In this document: positions 1 to 5,605 of the stretch, one piece after another | Layout of the letters: each line of letters begins with the position of its first letter | How positions within the stretch are numbered: the stretch's first letter is position 1 | DNA from: Candidatus Zipacnadia bacterium | GTDB lineage: Bacteria; Armatimonadota; Zipacnadia; Zipacnadales; Zipacnadaceae | NCBI GenBank assembly: GCA_029821415.1 | Contig: JALGTJ010000125.1 | Span: forward strand, 1-5,801 | Reading direction: 5' to 3' | DNA length: 5,801 nucleotides | Position numbers and translations under genes: made by a program | Notes under the pieces: generated by a model | Seen by the model: only the letters and a program-made list of their open reading frames with translations | The model's database searches: none | What the model was told of the DNA's origin: nothing

Positions 1-419
1 GCAAAGACATCCATGTCTGGGCCGATGAGACCCGGCCACTGCTACAGGGCGCGCGGCTGACCGCCTGGGAACTGGCCGAGGAGGGCATTCCCTGTACAGT
101 CATCTGCGACAGCGCTGCCGCTTCGCTTATGCAGGCTGATAAAGTGGATTGTGTGGTGGTCGGAGCCGACCGCATCACCGCCAATGGTGATGTGGCCAAC
201 AAGATTGGTACGTACACAGTAGCAGTGGCCGCGGCCCGACACGCAGTACCTTTCTACGTCGCTGCGCCACTGTCAACTATAGACTTGTCCCGGAAATTCC
301 CATTGAGCAGCGCAGTCCTGAGGAGGTCTGCTACCTGGCTGGCAGGGCGGCCCAGCCGATTTGTCCGGAGGGCGTTGGTGTCTACAATCCGGCTTTTGAT
401 GTCACGCCGGCGGAGCTGA
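1..419 (+). CDS. mtnA: S-methyl-5-thioribose-1-phosphate isomerase (MtnA), 3' part, frame broken near its end
   Basis: MtnA is a cytoplasmic enzyme of the methionine salvage pathway that isomerises 5-methylthioribose-1-phosphate to 5-methylthioribulose-1-phosphate. The gene enters from the left edge (first whole codon at base 3), so its start is outside the window. Two family hallmarks are clear: DETRPLLQGARLTAWEL from base 24, and GADRITANGDVANKIGTY from base 162. The Asp of GADRI (168-170) matches the proposed catalytic Asp of the family. The core strand VPFYVAAPLSTIDLS follows, ending at base 290. After that this frame gives a non-homologous basic tail and stops at 417-419, while the expected MtnA C-terminus continues in another frame (next entry). 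The gene is therefore frameshifted, truly or through sequence error. It converges on the protease gene and overlaps it. The wider eIF2B-like family includes ribose-1,5-bisphosphate isomerases, but the DETRP and later PAFDVTPAELI motifs favour MtnA. Confidence 0.88.
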   Translation, partial: KDIHVWADETRPLLQGARLTAWELAEEGIPCTVICDSAAASLMQADKVDCVVVGADRITANGDVANKIGTYTVAVAAARHAVPFYVAAPLSTIDLSRKFPLSSAVLRRSATWLAGRPSRFVRRALVSTIRLLMSRRRS

Positions 420-3400
420 TTGCGGCGATAGGGCTTTTTTTCGTGAGGACCTTGTGGCTTTTCTTCCTCGGCGGCAACTTCCTCTTCGGGGATCCAGGGC
501 AGACGCACCTTCTGGTCCATCGTGTTGCCAGCCTCATCCCAGGCTCGCACCACAATCTGCTTGGCCTCCTCAGGGAGTTGTCCGGTAGCTATATTGAAGC
601 TTTCAACTGGCTCGTTGTAGATGCCATCAGCGGGTTGAGCTGCCCACCACTCGTCACTGTCGGCAACTTGCCAGGAAACCGAGGCGATGGCGGTCTGCGC
701 GTCGCTGGCAATTCCGGATAAGGTTACCTTTGCCTCGTCTTGTTTGCCAGACGGCGGCTGCAATGTCAACGTCGGGGTTTCGTTGTCAATGCGCACGCCA
801 GTGATTACCTGGCTTACCTGCCACGGGCTGCTGGGACTACTGGGACGGTCGGTTATGGTTACTTTGATCTCATAATTGCCGGCTTCATACTCGGTTGTAT
901 CTAACTCGTATGAGCTTTCCTGGGTGGGGCCAGCAATCTGTTCCCAATTACCGCCGCTGCGACGGATATGTATGGTGGCTGCAATCTTGTCATCGTCCGG
1001 ATCATCCGCGGTCCATTCAATCTTGGCCTTGTTGCGCAGCGCCGCGCCCTGGGCAGGAGCCTTGACTTCCAGCTCAGGCTTTTGGTTGGCTGGCAAGTAG
1101 GTGATCTTTATCGCTTTCAGGCTTGTGGTAGCCTTCTCCGCATCCACCGGTACTTTGATGCGGTATTGCAGATAACGCCCGGCTGGAACATCAATCTGCA
1201 TGCCGCTGTGATATGGACGTGACCAACTGCTCCAACTACCCTCCTCACGGTCGCGGGTATTGCCTGAGCGGCATTGGACGACGATGTTATCAGCCTGCTC
1301 ACCTTGCGCCCACCACCTGATGTCTCCCCACTGGCTGGAGCGCCCTGCGTCCAGTACATCCGAAGTATACAGACCTGTCGCAGTGCGAGACAAGTCACAC
1401 GTTAGTAGCCGACCAGGATTGTTTCCAGCGGCGAAAAGCAGACTATTGCCTCCGCCCGCCAGGGATAGAATTGCCCCGGCCTCCTTGTTGCGGTAGACCG
1501 TTGTATAGTGTTCATCGTTAGTAAAGGCAAGGACGGTCCCTTCCGAGGCCGCGCCTCCGTAGACGCACCCGTTGGCCGCCAGGAGCGCCAGTATCGGGTG
1601 GTCGCTATCCTGGTAAATGATCTGTGGGGCACCGGGCGGCTCAATGTGATACACGCAGCTTTTGCTGCGGTCACCGAACGTTGCTGCGTACAGCGCACCA
1701 TTGACAGAAACCACCAGATCCGCTACGTCATTGTCGCCGGCATCCAGCACACCCTGAAGTTGTCGCTGTGGGCCTATTTGATAGACAGCGCCGGGTGCCG
1801 AGGTGCCTGCGTAGACGACGTTGTCACGCACGGCCAGGCACAAGACATGAGATTGTGGAACGTCAGCATATAACGAGTACTTGCCCTGTTCATCAACCCG
1901 GTAGATAAGCCCACGGGAGCCCGTGGCGATTAGCAATCCACCTTTGGGTGCTGGCTCAATGTCCCATACATATTCCACGGGAAGCTCACAGAATACCCTG
2001 CCCTGGTCCTGCTCGGTGATGACGAAGATCTTTCCGCCGCCGCAAGTTCCGGCATACAACCTACCGTCGTGGGCAGCCAGCAGTGCGCTGACTGGCGCTT
2101 CTCCGGTATGGAAGTAAGGTCTGAGCTTGCCCTCCTGCCACGAGTATATGTCACCACTGCTCGCATCGCCGGCAAACACAGTGCCTGACGAATCCGCGGC
2201 CAGGCTCCAGAACGTATTGCCTGGTGTTGTCACGGCGACTTGCCACGGCGGTGTGGTGACCAGCATGCCGTCGTCACGCACCCCCAGGCCGGCGAGAGTG
2301 CCATCTTCGTAATCTTCCGGGGAATCGTGCAGCCAGGAGTTACTGCCTCTGATAACCTTGCCATCGGCCTCTTCCTGTTTTCCCTTTGGTTTAGTCTCCT
2401 CTTCTTCAGTCTCGTTTAGATCTTCCTGTTTGGCTTTCTCCAGCAGCTTATTGATCTCCTCAGGCATTGGAGGCATCTCGGGCTGAAGCTGCTTGATTGT
2501 CGGCGGCAGTGGAAACTGAGCTACCTGGTTGCTGGCGAAGGCCGAACGGGCCCACCACAATCGTGCCGCCAACAGCTCACTATCGTTCATCCATTGTGAA
2601 CTTCCGCCAGCATTTGGCATCGCTGGCCCTGCCTCGGCGGCCGGTGGCAACTTCACTGGCATCTTGGCTCCAGCCCGTTCGCCCTGACGATTTTCCGTCG
2701 GTAACATCATAACGGCTAAACCATCCAGCACATAGGGCGTATCCACTACCTGGGACAGCTCCGAGTAGCCTGTAGCGATGTCGGTGCGCTCGCTTGATGA
2801 AATGACAGACACTGCTGTCTTTGGCAGATTGTTGAGCAGTGTATCCCCGATCCGCAAGCCTACTGTGGGAATAGCAGCGAGCGTTAGCAGTTGCGTGTTT
2901 TGCTCCATCTGTTCGTATTCTTTGATAACCGTTTCCAACTTATTGAATTCCGGGGTTAGCAGCCGCAGACCCGAGCGTAGCATCCAGCCGTAGCCGCCGC
3001 TGCTGACCGCCAGCCGCAGGTAGCCTTTGGGCAGTTCCAGAGGCATATGCAGGCGAACCACTTTTTCGGTTGCGTCTTCGCCGTTCGGACGAATTACTAC
3101 GTGCAAAGTGACGTCTTCTCCGGCGCGAGCGACCGGTTCTTCTGCCCAGACTCGCTCAATCGTGGCCGTTCGGTTCCTGCGGCTGATATTGGCAGACAGT
3201 TTCACGGCACTGATAGGCTGGGGCGTGAAGCGATTCTTTTCCAGCAGGGTAACCACCGAGAGCATATCCGACAGAATGTCAGCAGATGGCTCACCTTGGA
3301 AGGCGAAGGTATCCGCTCTGCTGACTGTCGCGCCTTTTTGCCCCTGGACGGTAAAGGAGACCTCCACGGTGCCTTCGTCGTTAGCATCGTAAGCGGCAGA

Positions 3401-4516
3401 GATCGCGTCATAACCGCACATAAGAATAAGCTGTTGCCGTAGGACAGGGTCGTTGCAGATTTGGACCCTATAAGTATGTGAGAGGTCGTTGTCAAGGTCG
3501 TGAATCTCAAAGGTAGCAGGGATCATGTCTGGAACCGAGCCAAGCTGGCCGGCTATTGACCACGCGGTATCCTGGGCCAATGTACCCACCGGGGCGATGC
3601 CGGAGGCCATCCGAAATGAGAAATCCATTTTTGTCACTATCTGATGAACCCAGGCCGTGGTCAATGGCAGTTGGGTTTGCCCCAGTTTCATCAAAGGGTG
3701 CCCGAAGGCCAGGAGGCGGTTACCGTCGCGGTAGGTCACTGTGCCTGCCGTACTGATATCGAAATCTCCGGAGACCAATTGTACCCCTAACGTGGCACCG
3801 GGCTGCAACTCAATGTCTATGTTGCGGTGCATATTCCCTGGGCCGGCAATGGCCTCAAGACCGTACCTACGGAAGAAATCGCCCAGGTGATGAATAGCCC
3901 TGTCACCGAAGCCGGAGCAGAATATGGGCGTTGCCACCGGGCGCAGTGCCAGAGTGTGTGCGTCGACGAAGGCTTGGTCGAACTTTGTGCTGACCACTCG
4001 CACGGCTGTGACATCGTGGCCCGCGAGTTTTACTGGGGTACGGGGGCGCGGCAGTGCTGCCGGCAACGACTCTTCGGTACTACTTCCCTTCTTCTCAAAT
4101 GCCTGCAGCATGCTTTCTATGGGCGTTACTCCGGCAATTGGCTGCTTCTGGAAGGACCAACTAAAGGCGATTGCGCCTATTAGCCGCCCACCTACATACA
4201 CTGGAGTACCACTCATTCCCGCAAAAATACCTGTGTTCTGCTCCACCACCGGCCCATCCAGTATTCTGACTAAGATGATATCAGAGCCTTCCTGGAATTT
4301 TGGCAGTACCCCCAGAACCTCAACATTGAACTCTTTGATGTCAACGCCAGAAAAGACGGTACGAGCGGTACCTCGCATGCCAGCGCGCACTGCGCTGGTC
4401 GGCATCATCTTGGCGGGGTCAAACCAGGATGAGTTCGACCAGCTTGGCACAACTGTCAGCAGAGCTATTATTGATGAGGCCAGGCCGATTGATACTATTC
4501 GGAAACGTATGGCCAT
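254..4516 (-). CDS. Large secreted S55 (SpoIVB-type) serine protease fused to a seven-bladed beta-propeller and Ig-like domains
   Basis: A 1420-residue protein. Domains in order: signal peptide 1-27; S55 protease about 36-420, with Ser102 in GMSGTP, Asp87 and His273 in FGHP; a beta-rich region about 435-600; a Pro/acidic linker 605-755; seven propeller repeats about 757-1046; a beta-sandwich 1047-1142 (TGLYTSDVLDAG, WSSWSRP); and two Ig/FN3-like domains about 1145-1240 and 1246-1340. B. subtilis SpoIVB (about 426 residues) cleaves SpoIVFA to activate pro-sigmaK, but it has a PDZ domain and no propeller. No PDZ, sporulation partner or sigmaK locus is seen here, so a sporulation role should not be assumed. 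The protein is probably exported and may act on, or bind, an extracytoplasmic protein or glycan. The start is supported by GAAGGAAAGGG seven bases upstream and by the signal peptide. Residues about 1362-1420 are an Arg-rich tail read antisense to conserved mtnA, so the true end is probably upstream. Protease call strong; substrate unknown. Confidence 0.88.
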   Translation of the reverse strand: MAIRFRIVSIGLASSIIALLTVVPSWSNSSWFDPAKMMPTSAVRAGMRGTARTVFSGVDIKEFNVEVLGVLPKFQEGSDIILVRILDGPVVEQNTGIFAGMSGTPVYVGGRLIGAIAFSWSFQKQPIAGVTPIESMLQAFEKKGSSTEESLPAALPRPRTPVKLAGHDVTAVRVVSTKFDQAFVDAHTLALRPVATPIFCSGFGDRAIHHLGDFFRRYGLEAIAGPGNMHRNIDIELQPGATLGVQLVSGDFDISTAGTVTYRDGNRLLAFGHPLMKLGQTQLPLTTAWVHQIVTKMDFSFRMASGIAPVGTLAQDTAWSIAGQLGSVPDMIPATFEIHDLDNDLSHTYRVQICNDPVLRQQLILMCGYDAISAAYDANDEGTVEVSFTVQGQKGATVSRADTFAFQGEPSADILSDMLSVVTLLEKNRFTPQPISAVKLSANISRRNRTATIERVWAEEPVARAGEDVTLHVVIRPNGEDATEKVVRLHMPLELPKGYLRLAVSSGGYGWMLRSGLRLLTPEFNKLETVIKEYEQMEQNTQLLTLAAIPTVGLRIGDTLLNNLPKTAVSVISSSERTDIATGYSELSQVVDTPYVLDGLAVMMLPTENRQGERAGAKMPVKLPPAAEAGPAMPNAGGSSQWMNDSELLAARLWWARSAFASNQVAQFPLPPTIKQLQPEMPPMPEEINKLLEKAKQEDLNETEEEETKPKGKQEEADGKVIRGSNSWLHDSPEDYEDGTLAGLGVRDDGMLVTTPPWQVAVTTPGNTFWSLAADSSGTVFAGDASSGDIYSWQEGKLRPYFHTGEAPVSALLAAHDGRLYAGTCGGGKIFVITEQDQGRVFCELPVEYVWDIEPAPKGGLLIATGSRGLIYRVDEQGKYSLYADVPQSHVLCLAVRDNVVYAGTSAPGAVYQIGPQRQLQGVLDAGDNDVADLVVSVNGALYAATFGDRSKSCVYHIEPPGAPQIIYQDSDHPILALLAANGCVYGGAASEGTVLAFTNDEHYTTVYRNKEAGAILSLAGGGNSLLFAAGNNPGRLLTCDLSRTATGLYTSDVLDAGRSSQWGDIRWWAQGEQADNIVVQCRSGNTRDREEGSWSSWSRPYHSGMQIDVPAGRYLQYRIKVPVDAEKATTSLKAIKITYLPANQKPELEVKAPAQGAALRNKAKIEWTADDPDDDKIAATIHIRRSGGNWEQIAGPTQESSYELDTTEYEAGNYEIKVTITDRPSSPSSPWQVSQVITGVRIDNETPTLTLQPPSGKQDEAKVTLSGIASDAQTAIASVSWQVADSDEWWAAQPADGIYNEPVESFNIATGQLPEEAKQIVVRAWDEAGNTMDQKVRLPWIPEEEVAAEEEKPQGPHEKKPYRRNQLRRRDIKSRIVDTNALRTNRLGRPASQVADLLRTALLNGNFRDKSIVDSGAAT
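293..446 (+). pseudogene. mtnA: Displaced C-terminal segment of mtnA, in a different frame
   Basis: From base 293 the sequence reads EIPIEQRSPEEVCYLAGR, then CPEGVGVYNPAFDVTPAELI up to about base 424. This is the conserved C-terminal block of MtnA that contributes to the substrate pocket and dimer. It should follow DLS directly after about five residues of a loop (usually like L-x-S-G-x), but only two bases lie between the two frames, so about 13 bases appear to be lost. As given, this frame has no stop until 719-721, far past the normal MtnA end. One base fewer in the T7 run at 435-441 would give a stop at 444-446 and a protein of normal length. A second indel, natural or technical, is therefore plausible. 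Identity is firm; the true end is inferred. Confidence 0.65.
402..453 (-). other. Candidate -1 ribosomal frameshift site at the 3' end of the S55 gene
   Basis: In the minus-strand message the codons GAA AAA AAG (434-442) contain the in-frame slippery heptamer A-AAA-AAG, the type used in E. coli dnaX. An SD-like AAGGT (449-453) lies just upstream. A 5-bp GC hairpin (CGCCG at 423-427 paired with CGGCG at 405-409, read on the minus strand) starts six bases downstream. A -1 shift would end the protein after ALSPQSAPPA at a TGA at 402-404, removing the antisense Arg-rich tail. The hairpin is weak and the region also encodes the mtnA C-terminus, so this may be coincidence or a homopolymer error. 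Confidence 0.3.
497..1378 (-). other. C-terminal beta-sandwich and two Ig/FN3-like domains of the S55 protein
   Basis: Residues 1047-1142 (TGLYTSDVLDAGRSSQWGDI, then RSGNTRDREEGSWSSWS and AGRYLQYRIKV) have the pattern of a beta-sandwich module often found after propellers in secreted bacterial proteins. Residues 1145-1240 begin NQKPELEVKAPAQGAALRNK and continue IEWTADDPDDDKI; this is an Ig/FN3-type domain with an Asp-rich loop (DDPDDD) that could bind calcium. Residues 1246-1340 begin DNETPTLTLQPPSG and end VRAWDEAGNTMDQKV, the signature of bacterial Ig-like repeats. These domains usually mediate surface or matrix interactions. The exact fold of each is inferred. Confidence 0.65.
1379..2248 (-). 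repeat. Seven-repeat beta-propeller of the S55 protein
   Basis: Residues about 757-1046 contain seven divergent copies of a unit centred on a strand like LYAGT followed by G-x-IY-x-I. They start near residues 778 (VFAGDASSGDIYSW), 818 (LYAGTCGGGKIFVI), 859 (LLIATGSRGLIYRV), 899 (VYAGTSAPGAVYQI), 940 (LYAATFGDRSKSCVYHI), 983 (VYGGAASEGTVLAF) and 1025 (LLFAAGNNPGRLLTC). Spacing is 40-43 residues. Seven units of this length fit a closed seven-bladed propeller, a common scaffold for protein or sugar binding. Which propeller family it belongs to cannot be told from sequence alone. Confidence 0.75.
2252..2704 (-). other. Low-complexity Pro/acidic linker between protease and propeller
   Basis: Residues 605-755 have no recognisable fold. 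There is a Pro/Ala stretch (VKLPPAAEAGPAMPNAGG, about 621-638), a Trp/Ala patch (LLAARLWWARSAFAS), a Pro-rich piece (PLPPTIKQ, MPPMPEE), and a very charged segment at about 686-720 containing NETEEEETKPKGK. Its composition suggests an exposed, flexible tether that could allow the protease and the propeller halves to move or be separated by cleavage. Confidence 0.6.
3257..4411 (-). other. S55 peptidase domain with permuted motif order
   Basis: Residues 36-420. The block MMPTSAVRAGMRGTARTVFS is followed by FNVEVLGVLPKF and then GIFAGMSGTPVYVGGRLIGA. This corresponds to the segment of B. subtilis SpoIVB that ends in GMSGSPI with catalytic Ser378. Ser102 is at bases 4211-4213. Asp87 (4256-4258) lies exactly 15 residues before it, the same spacing as SpoIVB Asp363 to Ser378. 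The histidine motif GTVTYRDGNRLLAFGHPLM (His273, bases 3698-3700) corresponds to the SpoIVB GTMTF...ALGH segment with His236, but it lies after the serine here and before it in SpoIVB. All three triad residues are kept, so activity is plausible. Alignment is from memory of the family. Confidence 0.82.
4436..4516 (-). other. Signal peptide of the S55 protein
   Basis: Residues 1-27 begin MAIRFR (two arginines), followed by a hydrophobic core IVSIGLASSIIALLTVV and a polar end PSWS before NSSW. This is a standard Sec-type signal. Cleavage after Ser27 would fit small residues at -3 and -1. No lipobox cysteine is seen, so the product should be released or held at the membrane only by an uncleaved signal. 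Confidence 0.75.
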
Positions 4517-4523
4517 AGTCTAG

Positions 4524-4534
4524 CCCTTTCCTTC
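4524..4534 (-). promoter_or_regulatory. Ribosome binding site of the S55 gene
   Basis: On the minus strand the sequence is GAAGGAAAGGG, purine-rich and complementary to the 16S rRNA tail. It is separated by seven bases from the ATG at 4516-4514, which supports this start and therefore the full signal peptide. Confidence 0.7.
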
Positions 4535-4566
4535 ACTGGCGATTAGCTTGATCAACTTCGCGTACT

Positions 4567-4596
4567 ATTGAACCCGACAGCATGTTGTTTTGTCAA
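4567..4596 (-). promoter_or_regulatory. Sigma70-type promoter for the S55 gene
   Basis: On the minus strand a perfect -35 TTGACA (4591-4596) and a -10 TTCAAT (4567-4572, four of six consensus bases) are separated by 18 bases. Transcription would start near 4560, giving a 5' leader of about 45 bases. An 8-bp palindrome TTGATCAA (4548-4555) lies just inside this leader and could be an operator, but it is short enough to be chance. Confidence 0.5.
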
Positions 4597-4647
4597 GCTC
4601 TGGTTGGCTTTATGCATATCCTTCCAACGAGGGTATCGTAGATCAGT

Positions 4648-4685
4648 TTGACAGTTGCGCTAGAAAAGAGTATATTTGGTATAAT
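4648..4685 (+). promoter_or_regulatory. Strong sigma70-type promoter for the GntR gene, with two possible -10 boxes
   Basis: TTGACA (4648-4653), a 17-base spacer and TATATT (4671-4676) form a near-consensus promoter. Nine bases further on is a perfect TATAAT (4680-4685) preceded by TGG (4677-4679), an extended -10 that could work with little help from a -35. Starts would fall near 4683 and 4692, giving leaders of about 35-45 bases. The position rules out the longer GntR reading frame that starts at 4590, because that ATG lies upstream of the promoter. Confidence 0.7.
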
Positions 4686-4694
4686 CAGTACCTA
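4676..4694 (+). promoter_or_regulatory. Possible GntR operator overlapping the extended -10 box
   Basis: TTGGTA (4676-4681), seven bases, then TACCTA (4689-4694) form an inverted repeat matching at five of six positions. It covers the TATAAT box and the likely start site, where a repressor would block initiation. GntR/HutC regulators often bind such short AT-rich inverted repeats and repress their own genes. It does not match a known operator exactly, and a short imperfect repeat can arise by chance. Confidence 0.3.
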
Positions 4695-4715
4695 ATCTTG
4701 TGCCCTATTTTGCTC

Positions 4716-4720
4716 AGGTG
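4716..4720 (+). promoter_or_regulatory. Ribosome binding site of the GntR gene
   Basis: AGGTG lies seven bases before the ATG at 4728. This site decides the start: the next in-frame ATG upstream (4590) has no comparable site and would add 46 residues that resemble no part of a GntR protein. Confidence 0.6.
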
Positions 4721-4727
4721 TTACTTG

Positions 4728-5495
4728 ATGCCTCGACTACAATTGGGTCGACTTTCCCAACATAACGGTGAGCCACTCTATGTACAGATAATGCGTATCC
4801 TCGAAGAGCAGATTCGTCTGGCTCATTGGAGGCCTGGCGACAAGCTGCCCACCCAGCAGCAGCTTGCTGAGCACTTTGAGGTGAGTCTTGCCCCCGTTAA
4901 GCAGGCCCTGCGCGAGCTGGAAAAACGCGGCATTGTTTCTCCTCGGCAGGGACGGGGTACCTATGTCACTGACACCACGCCGCTGTTTCAGGAGCTTATC
5001 GAGAAAGATCGGATCCCGTCATTCACCCGCGAGATGGCTGAACGGGGGTGGCAGGCCCGCTCAATAGTATTGAATTTGAAGCAGATGTCTCTCGATGATA
5101 TGCCCAAAGCCAGTGAACAATTACAGCTTGCCGGTGATGACGGATTAGTATTCATTGAGCGCGTGCGTCTGGCCAACGGCAACCCCTTGGCACTACAGAG
5201 CAGCTACCTGCCATACAGCCGGCTTGGCGAGATAATTGAGCGAGGCCTGAGTGGCAGCGAGGCTCTTTCCGATGTGCTCCGCGATGACTTTGGGATTGCC
5301 ATCACAGCCTCTCATCAGATCATCACTGCCACCGCTGCCACGCCTCGCGATGCCGAGTATCTGAATGTTCCAGTTGATTCCCCTCTGTTGCTGGTTGAAC
5401 GGACTTCCTACCTGGATAGTGGCAACCCCATTGAGTTTGTCATTGATCGCCGTGTGCCCGAATTCAATTTTGTCGTGTGGCTGCGCTGCAGCTAA
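4728..5495 (+). CDS. GntR-family (HutC/UTRA type) transcriptional regulator
   Basis: A 255-residue DNA-binding regulator. The N-terminal winged helix-turn-helix covers residues about 15-82: PLYVQIMRILEEQI opens the domain, PGDKLPTQQQLAEHFEVS holds the helix-turn-helix, and KRGIVSPRQGRGTYV is the wing. The recognition helix reads SLAPVKQALREL, where most relatives have SR-x-TVR-x-AL, so its sequence specificity may be unusual. Residues about 95-250 form a UTRA effector-binding domain (SFTREMAERGW, VFIERVRLANGNPLALQSSY, LLVERTSYLDSGNPIEF), ending in the typical FNFVVWLR strand. Such proteins are usually dimeric repressors released by a small ligand, often a sugar phosphate or amino-acid-derived compound; the ligand here cannot be told. 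It is divergent from the S55 gene across 211 bases and followed 110 bases later by a membrane-protein gene on the same strand. Autoregulation is likely; control of the neighbours is inference. Confidence 0.93.
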   Translation: MPRLQLGRLSQHNGEPLYVQIMRILEEQIRLAHWRPGDKLPTQQQLAEHFEVSLAPVKQALRELEKRGIVSPRQGRGTYVTDTTPLFQELIEKDRIPSFTREMAERGWQARSIVLNLKQMSLDDMPKASEQLQLAGDDGLVFIERVRLANGNPLALQSSYLPYSRLGEIIERGLSGSEALSDVLRDDFGIAITASHQIITATAATPRDAEYLNVPVDSPLLLVERTSYLDSGNPIEFVIDRRVPEFNFVVWLRCS

Positions 5496-5605
5496 TCGGT
5501 TTGAACTGTGGTGTAGCTGCTGCCTCAGGTGACTGCTTAGGCGGGCAGGTAAAGGTTGCTGCCATCGCGAACTACTGCCTTTAATTTTGCCTGAGGGTAT
5601 AGGGC
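5496..5605 (+). other. Intergenic spacer with an inverted repeat that could mask the next ribosome binding site
   Basis: CCTCAGG (5523-5529) and CCTGAGG (5590-5596) are perfect 7-base inverted repeats enclosing a second pair, TAAAGG (5550-5555) with CCTTTA (5578-5583). In RNA the outer stem would cover most of GAGGG (5593-5597), the ribosome binding site of the next gene. The inner stem is followed by ATTTTG, too weak to call a terminator. I see no convincing promoter here, so the downstream gene may be read through from the GntR promoter. A 7-base match in 110 bases can also be chance. Confidence 0.3.
5593..5597 (+). promoter_or_regulatory. Ribosome binding site of the membrane-protein gene
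   Basis: GAGGG lies eight bases before the ATG at 5606, a good match in sequence and spacing. It supports that start codon. Confidence 0.55.

Noticed and set aside
443..721. Small plus-strand gene at 443-721
   Set aside because: It is in the same frame as the displaced mtnA C-terminus and antisense to the Ig-like domain of the S55 protein. It is only read-through past the missing mtnA stop.
254..4516. Sporulation role for the S55 protein because of its SpoIVB likeness
   Set aside because: There is no PDZ domain, no sigmaK or spoIVF neighbour, and the added propeller and Ig-like domains point to an envelope or outside role. Domain likeness alone does not support sporulation.
3924..4523. Open frame of 199 codons on the plus strand, with others nearby (3047-3442, 3827-4183, 1508-1873)
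   Set aside because: They lie antisense to the S55 gene, whose motifs are clear there. Their products are low in hydrophobic pattern, rich in Ser/Arg and match no family; no ribosome binding sites are seen.
4590..4727. A longer N-terminus for the GntR protein starting at ATG 4590
   Set aside because: It would begin upstream of the clear promoter, lacks a ribosome binding site, and adds residues unlike any GntR protein. ATG 4728 has AGGTG at proper distance.
5550..5589. Rho-independent terminator after the GntR gene
   Set aside because: The stem is six A/T-rich pairs with a 22-base loop and only four T after it, too weak to call.
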